Below are positions 60,191 to 64,000 of a stretch of DNA of 64,000 nucleotides, piece by piece. Position numbers and translations under genes: made by a program. The stretch is taken from the NCBI GenBank assembly GCA_008694505.1, contig VZDJ01006585.1, positions 12,309,863 through 12,373,862 on the forward strand, in the 5' to 3' direction. The notes under the pieces were generated by a model, which saw only the letters and a program-made list of their open reading frames with translations, was not told where the DNA came from and searched no databases. The first letter of the stretch is position 1, and the number at the start of each line of letters is the position of its first letter. The DNA is from Cyanoderma ruficeps. Its lineage: Eukaryota > Chordata > Aves > Passeriformes > Timaliidae.

Positions 60191-62032
60191 CTTTATAGTA
60201 AGGTAGCACACATGTTCTTTCTTGCAAGTGAGGCAAGAAATATCTGAATATTTAGACAAATATAATTTAAGTTTTCATTGATTTTTTTTTCCTCATCTTT
60301 AATTCCATGGTAAAAGCTGGTATTTAAGAGGAGGATTTTGGGATATTACAGCTATTTTTAGTTAATAATTCTGACCACCTCGTGTATGCAGTCCAAATAC
60401 CGCCATTTTTAAACAGATTTATTTAAAAAAATACTTTGATGTGAAAAAAAAATCATCACTATATTAGCTCTAGTATTTGTATCTCTACTGGCAAGATTTC
60501 ATGTGGAATAGACAATAACAGGCTTTTGTTAGTTCTTTAAAGACACAGCTTTTACTGAAATGACAGATAGAGACTACAAGAGCTCTTAGTCAGAATAATT
60601 ATATATTGAAGATAGTTGATTAGTCTCCAGAATGCTAAACAACTAGAAAACAAAAGAAGATGGAGTGTCACCAAACCTTGTAGACCTGCACAGAAAGAAT
60701 TGATTAGGTGACATGTTATACAATCTATGTAAACTAAACATCCATTTACTATTCAAGATATGAAGCAGAGCCACATGCCACAGAGACACACAGTCTTGCA
60801 GAAACTTCACTGACCTTACTGAGGAATGACTCCTTCCTGGCTCTGTATTTTGTAAACCTTGAACTCTTAGAGAAAGCCATCAAGCAGCAAGGCAGTGCTG
60901 ACTCATCCTGAATCATCCGCAGCTCTGGCCATTTGTCCTTTCACAAAAAGATAAAACCTAATCACACCCCCACACCCATCTTACCTCTTTAGTTAAATAA
61001 TTTGAAAGAGTCTTTCCTGTTTATTTTGGTTAAATAGCTCAAATCATTAACAGGACATTTTCTCAGTAAAACCAATTTGCTCTATTTTGAAAGGTAATTT
61101 TGTCAAAAATGCAGTTTAGCCTACCTAAGAGTCAAGAGATTGTGCGGCAAGGAAGAACCACTGTCTCTGCAAATACACCTAAATGAGTTGAAATACTCTT
61201 CCAAATGAGAACAGGGAGCATTTTGTTATGTACATCATTAAATTTGACTTGAAATCTCCACCAAGAGCAAGTAAATCATATACCTTATATGGCCACTCCA
61301 GAACTTAATTATCTTAAGTCATCTTAGTTTAAGTGAACTTAATCACCTTGTTTCACTAATTGCATCTTCCAGGCTCTCAAGGTAAAAAAACCTTCTTGTA
61401 TGATTTTTTTTTTTCACAATTTAGATATCCATGTTTCCTCACAATTTCTTCAGTAATTCTAATATGGTTTCTGCTTAAACTTTTACAACATCTGTATTTT
61501 CAGTTTTGCATTTCTTCTCTCCGTGAAATAGAAACATTAAAATAGGGTACAATTCCCATCTTGCTTTGACTCAAAAAAGCCCCTTTTCCTCTTTATTTCC
61601 ATCAAATATCACTTATCCAGGCTGTTTTCAAGGAGACTGGTTTGGAACTTCCTGCACCTGTGGATTGTCTGTTCAACAGCTTCAGTTTTCTCAAAGTCAC
61701 CTGCTGTTATTTATTCAAGAAAATATTTTTTCTTCTACCAGACCCCAAAATGAATACCATGGCATAGGAGAAGACTATGTGGGGGATTTCTGTTCTACTG
61801 CTGGCAACCCACAGAAGTTAGCAAGCTATGCCAATTTATTTCAATTTGCTCTTGAGATTTACCAGGATCAGTTTTAAACAGGTAATTAAAGGCATGCTCA
61901 TCTTGGAACACATATAGCTGTTACAAAGCACGTCCCCTTGTCTCCAGAAGTTCACATTTTCTTTCACTTTCTTTGTGCAGCTTAGGCATAGTTATTTTAT
62001 TTCTTTATGATTTTGTGAGCCTTTTTGTAATG
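60191..62032. other. Unique AT-rich sequence, no firm feature
   Basis: A 103-codon + strand ORF at 61566-61877 has no recognised motif and is treated as chance. Confidence 0.5.
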
Positions 62033-62092
62033 TGTTTTGGGGTTGGTTTGGTTGGTTGGTTTTTTGGATTTTTTGGTGGTGGGTTGTTTTTT
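62033..62092. repeat. G/T-rich tract with TTGG repeats
   Basis: TTTTGGGGTTGGTTTGGTTGGTTGG and the following TTTTTTGG units are simple sequence, similar to the tracts at 1381, 10797, 19085 and 38080. Two-layer quadruplexes are possible. Confidence 0.8.
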
Positions 62093-64000
62093 TTTTTCCT
62101 TTTCTCTATTTAATATTAGATTATTTTACTAAAGGCTAGGCAAATTAAACACACAAAAAAAATTCTACAAGAGAATCTGAGAAAAAATGACAGATGAAGG
62201 AATCCTAGTAACCTAATCTGTGAAAATAATGTATGAACTTGACTCCTCCCAAAATTATCACAGGAGAGCCATTAGGATGATTCAACAAAAAAAATTCTTT
62301 CCATAACATCATAAAAACTAAAGGGATACAGAAGTAACCACAGGGTGGAGGAGGAACTGAAATTTGGAACACAGTAGGCAGCACCGTGGGACTGTGCAGG
62401 ACCTCTTATGGCATTTGTAGGGGAAAGAATAAAGTAAGGTAAATGGAGGACTGAAGATAAATTAAGATTAATAAATACAGAAGAAAAGAGAGTAAAAAGC
62501 ATAAGTATTGGTGATAGTTGAGCAAGTGCTAGTTGATATACTTGAGTCCTGCTTGACCATTGTAGTTTATCCCATATTCATATGAATCTCTAGCTATTTA
62601 TGTGAACTCTAGATAGTAGGACTTCATGTGTGAGTGTTAAGGAAGGTCACCTTAAGTTAAATTGCAACTGTAAGATGTCTGAGTGCCAGCTGCTGGAGGG
62701 ATAAACTGTAGGTCTGAGGAAGGAGATAAGGGTTTGGGTGTACCGGGTAAACTGAAGGCTTTAAATCAGCTGCTGAAAAGAATATGTTTTTCCAGGGAGA
62801 TGTATATACTCCATTGTGGAACTTCCACCCTGGTCATTCAGTGAGGGTGAAAAGGGCTAAGGTGTGCTGTTTGTGTTCTTGTGGGTGCCAAGGCAGGCAC
62901 TGCTCTCTGTGCTGTGTGCCCAGCACTGCTTGTGCCATGTGTGTGCCTGTGGGAAAACAGCCTACAGAGTGGCTGGACATGGGAACAGGGAAGCACAGCT
63001 GTCTCCCTTTGATCCAGCTGGGATGAGAGGACTAATCTGGTGCTGAGAATCTGCACAGACTCTGCTGCATTGGGCCAGGATGGAGATCTGCCCCAGGTTC
63101 CAGGAATCCCATCACGTCTCCCATGTATATTTCTCTCATGACCCTAACATGTACAAAATTCTTAAGACATGAAATTTAATAATGCTGAACATTATTAGAT
63201 CAAAAGGTATACACTCTTAAATGCTTAAGAAGACAAAATGCACAATGGCTGTACAGCTGTCTTGATCAATCAGAAACGTCATAATCAGTAAAAAAGACAA
63301 CAGGACTTTTAGGCTTTTGAAAAACACTACTATTCTTGATCCCGTGTGAAGTAATATTTATTATGGCTTTATCCTCTAATTCTTTGTTGATATAATCCAC
63401 ACCAATAAATCCTCAGGCAGCTACATCAATCTGTAGTTCTTGCTGTATTTAGAATATTAGAGAAGTATTTCTTCTCTTTTTTATGATCTATTTTTCCAAA
63501 GCTTGATGAGTATTACAGAAGGGACTGGAAAGTTTATGAATTTAATTTTAGCAAGACCCTTTCTCTACTTCCCACTGTTAGAGATGTAAACTTTGTGTTA
63601 TAATACATAATTAAAGGATAAGTACAGACTCCTGTTTGTTTTAAAAAACAACTAAAAATAAATGTAGATAATTTCAACTTAATTAATGTTATTATGTGCA
63701 AATTTATTAATAGCATCTGACAGAGAATTTAGAACTTTTCAGAAACTTAATATTTTCTTCAAAGACTCCTTGGGTTTTTTGGGCTATACTTTTACTGATA
63801 ATTTTAACTTTCCTCAATTGCATCTCCTTAGCAAGACCCTCATACAGCTCCTTTACATATAGCCACAGGAAAAGGATCCCTAATGCACCTAAGTAATTGA
63901 CAGTATAAAAAATAGTGATTAATTATAGGATAAAATGAAATGTTAAGATATTAATAAGGCCATTGATACCAAAGCAGCCCCAAAGCAGCTGATCCAGCCA
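62093..64000. other. Mostly unique; GC-richer patch at 62830-63110
   Basis: The patch has higher GC and a TG/GC-rich texture (GTGTGCCCAGCACTGCTTGTG) and overlapping short ORFs on both strands, but I recognise no repeat family or gene. The rest is AT-rich. Confidence 0.45.

Noticed and set aside
61566..61877. 103-codon + strand ORF
   Set aside because: No recognised motif, no clear exon boundaries, and length within chance expectation.

Overview
The window looks like non-coding nuclear DNA from a bird. It is AT-rich, has no compact gene structure, and its recognisable content is almost entirely avian-type repeats. These are fragments of the CR1 non-LTR retrotransposon, several still ending in the family's ATTCTATGATTCT-like 3' tail, and endogenous-retrovirus LTRs. 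Several LTRs resemble families I associate with songbirds and other neognath birds, so a passerine is my best guess; that rests on memory of families, not on a search. Single Ns at 3382, 7656, 8434 and 10085 mark unresolved assembly bases, two of them beside microsatellites.

Layout. Bases 1-7,000 are mostly unique AT-rich sequence holding the best candidate for a real gene: two exon-like blocks on the + strand (577-686 and 3097-3204) with good splice sites, one open frame each, and compatible phase. A weaker third block lies at 6764-6825. The encoded segment is hydrophobic then polar, and I do not recognise it. Bases 7,490-8,460 are a microsatellite cluster dominated by about 40 TTCC units. 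Bases 10,970-16,650 hold a local duplication, CR1 pieces and a nested insertion: a 611-bp solo LTR with TTATC target duplications interrupting an older antisense CR1. Bases 16,650-32,100 are mostly unique, with four CR1 or LTR scraps, one short U5-like LTR fragment and the 3' end of a minus-strand provirus (25,624 to about 27,095). Bases 32,150-36,070 contain an LTR-like GC-rich block, two further exon-like blocks and a degenerate minisatellite. Bases 38,660-44,790 are a dense repeat cluster: a minus-strand LTR, CR1 pieces, and two related + strand LTRs, one with perfect GCCCA target duplications. Bases 48,050-49,240 are the longest CR1 copy, with a 120-codon remnant of its reverse-transcriptase ORF. 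Bases 51,115-51,698 are another solo LTR. The last 12 kb are mostly unique, apart from a GC-richer block at about 59,620-60,190 that may be a relic of a Ty3/Gypsy-type element.

There is no operon, CRISPR array, rRNA or convincing tRNA. I found no previously undescribed system that I can defend. The most useful leads are the phase-coherent exon pair near the left edge, the nested LTR-in-CR1 insertion, the two TSD-flanked solo LTRs, and the possible Gypsy relic. Most open reading frames of 60-136 codons here are of the length and number expected by chance in AT-rich DNA and are not annotated.
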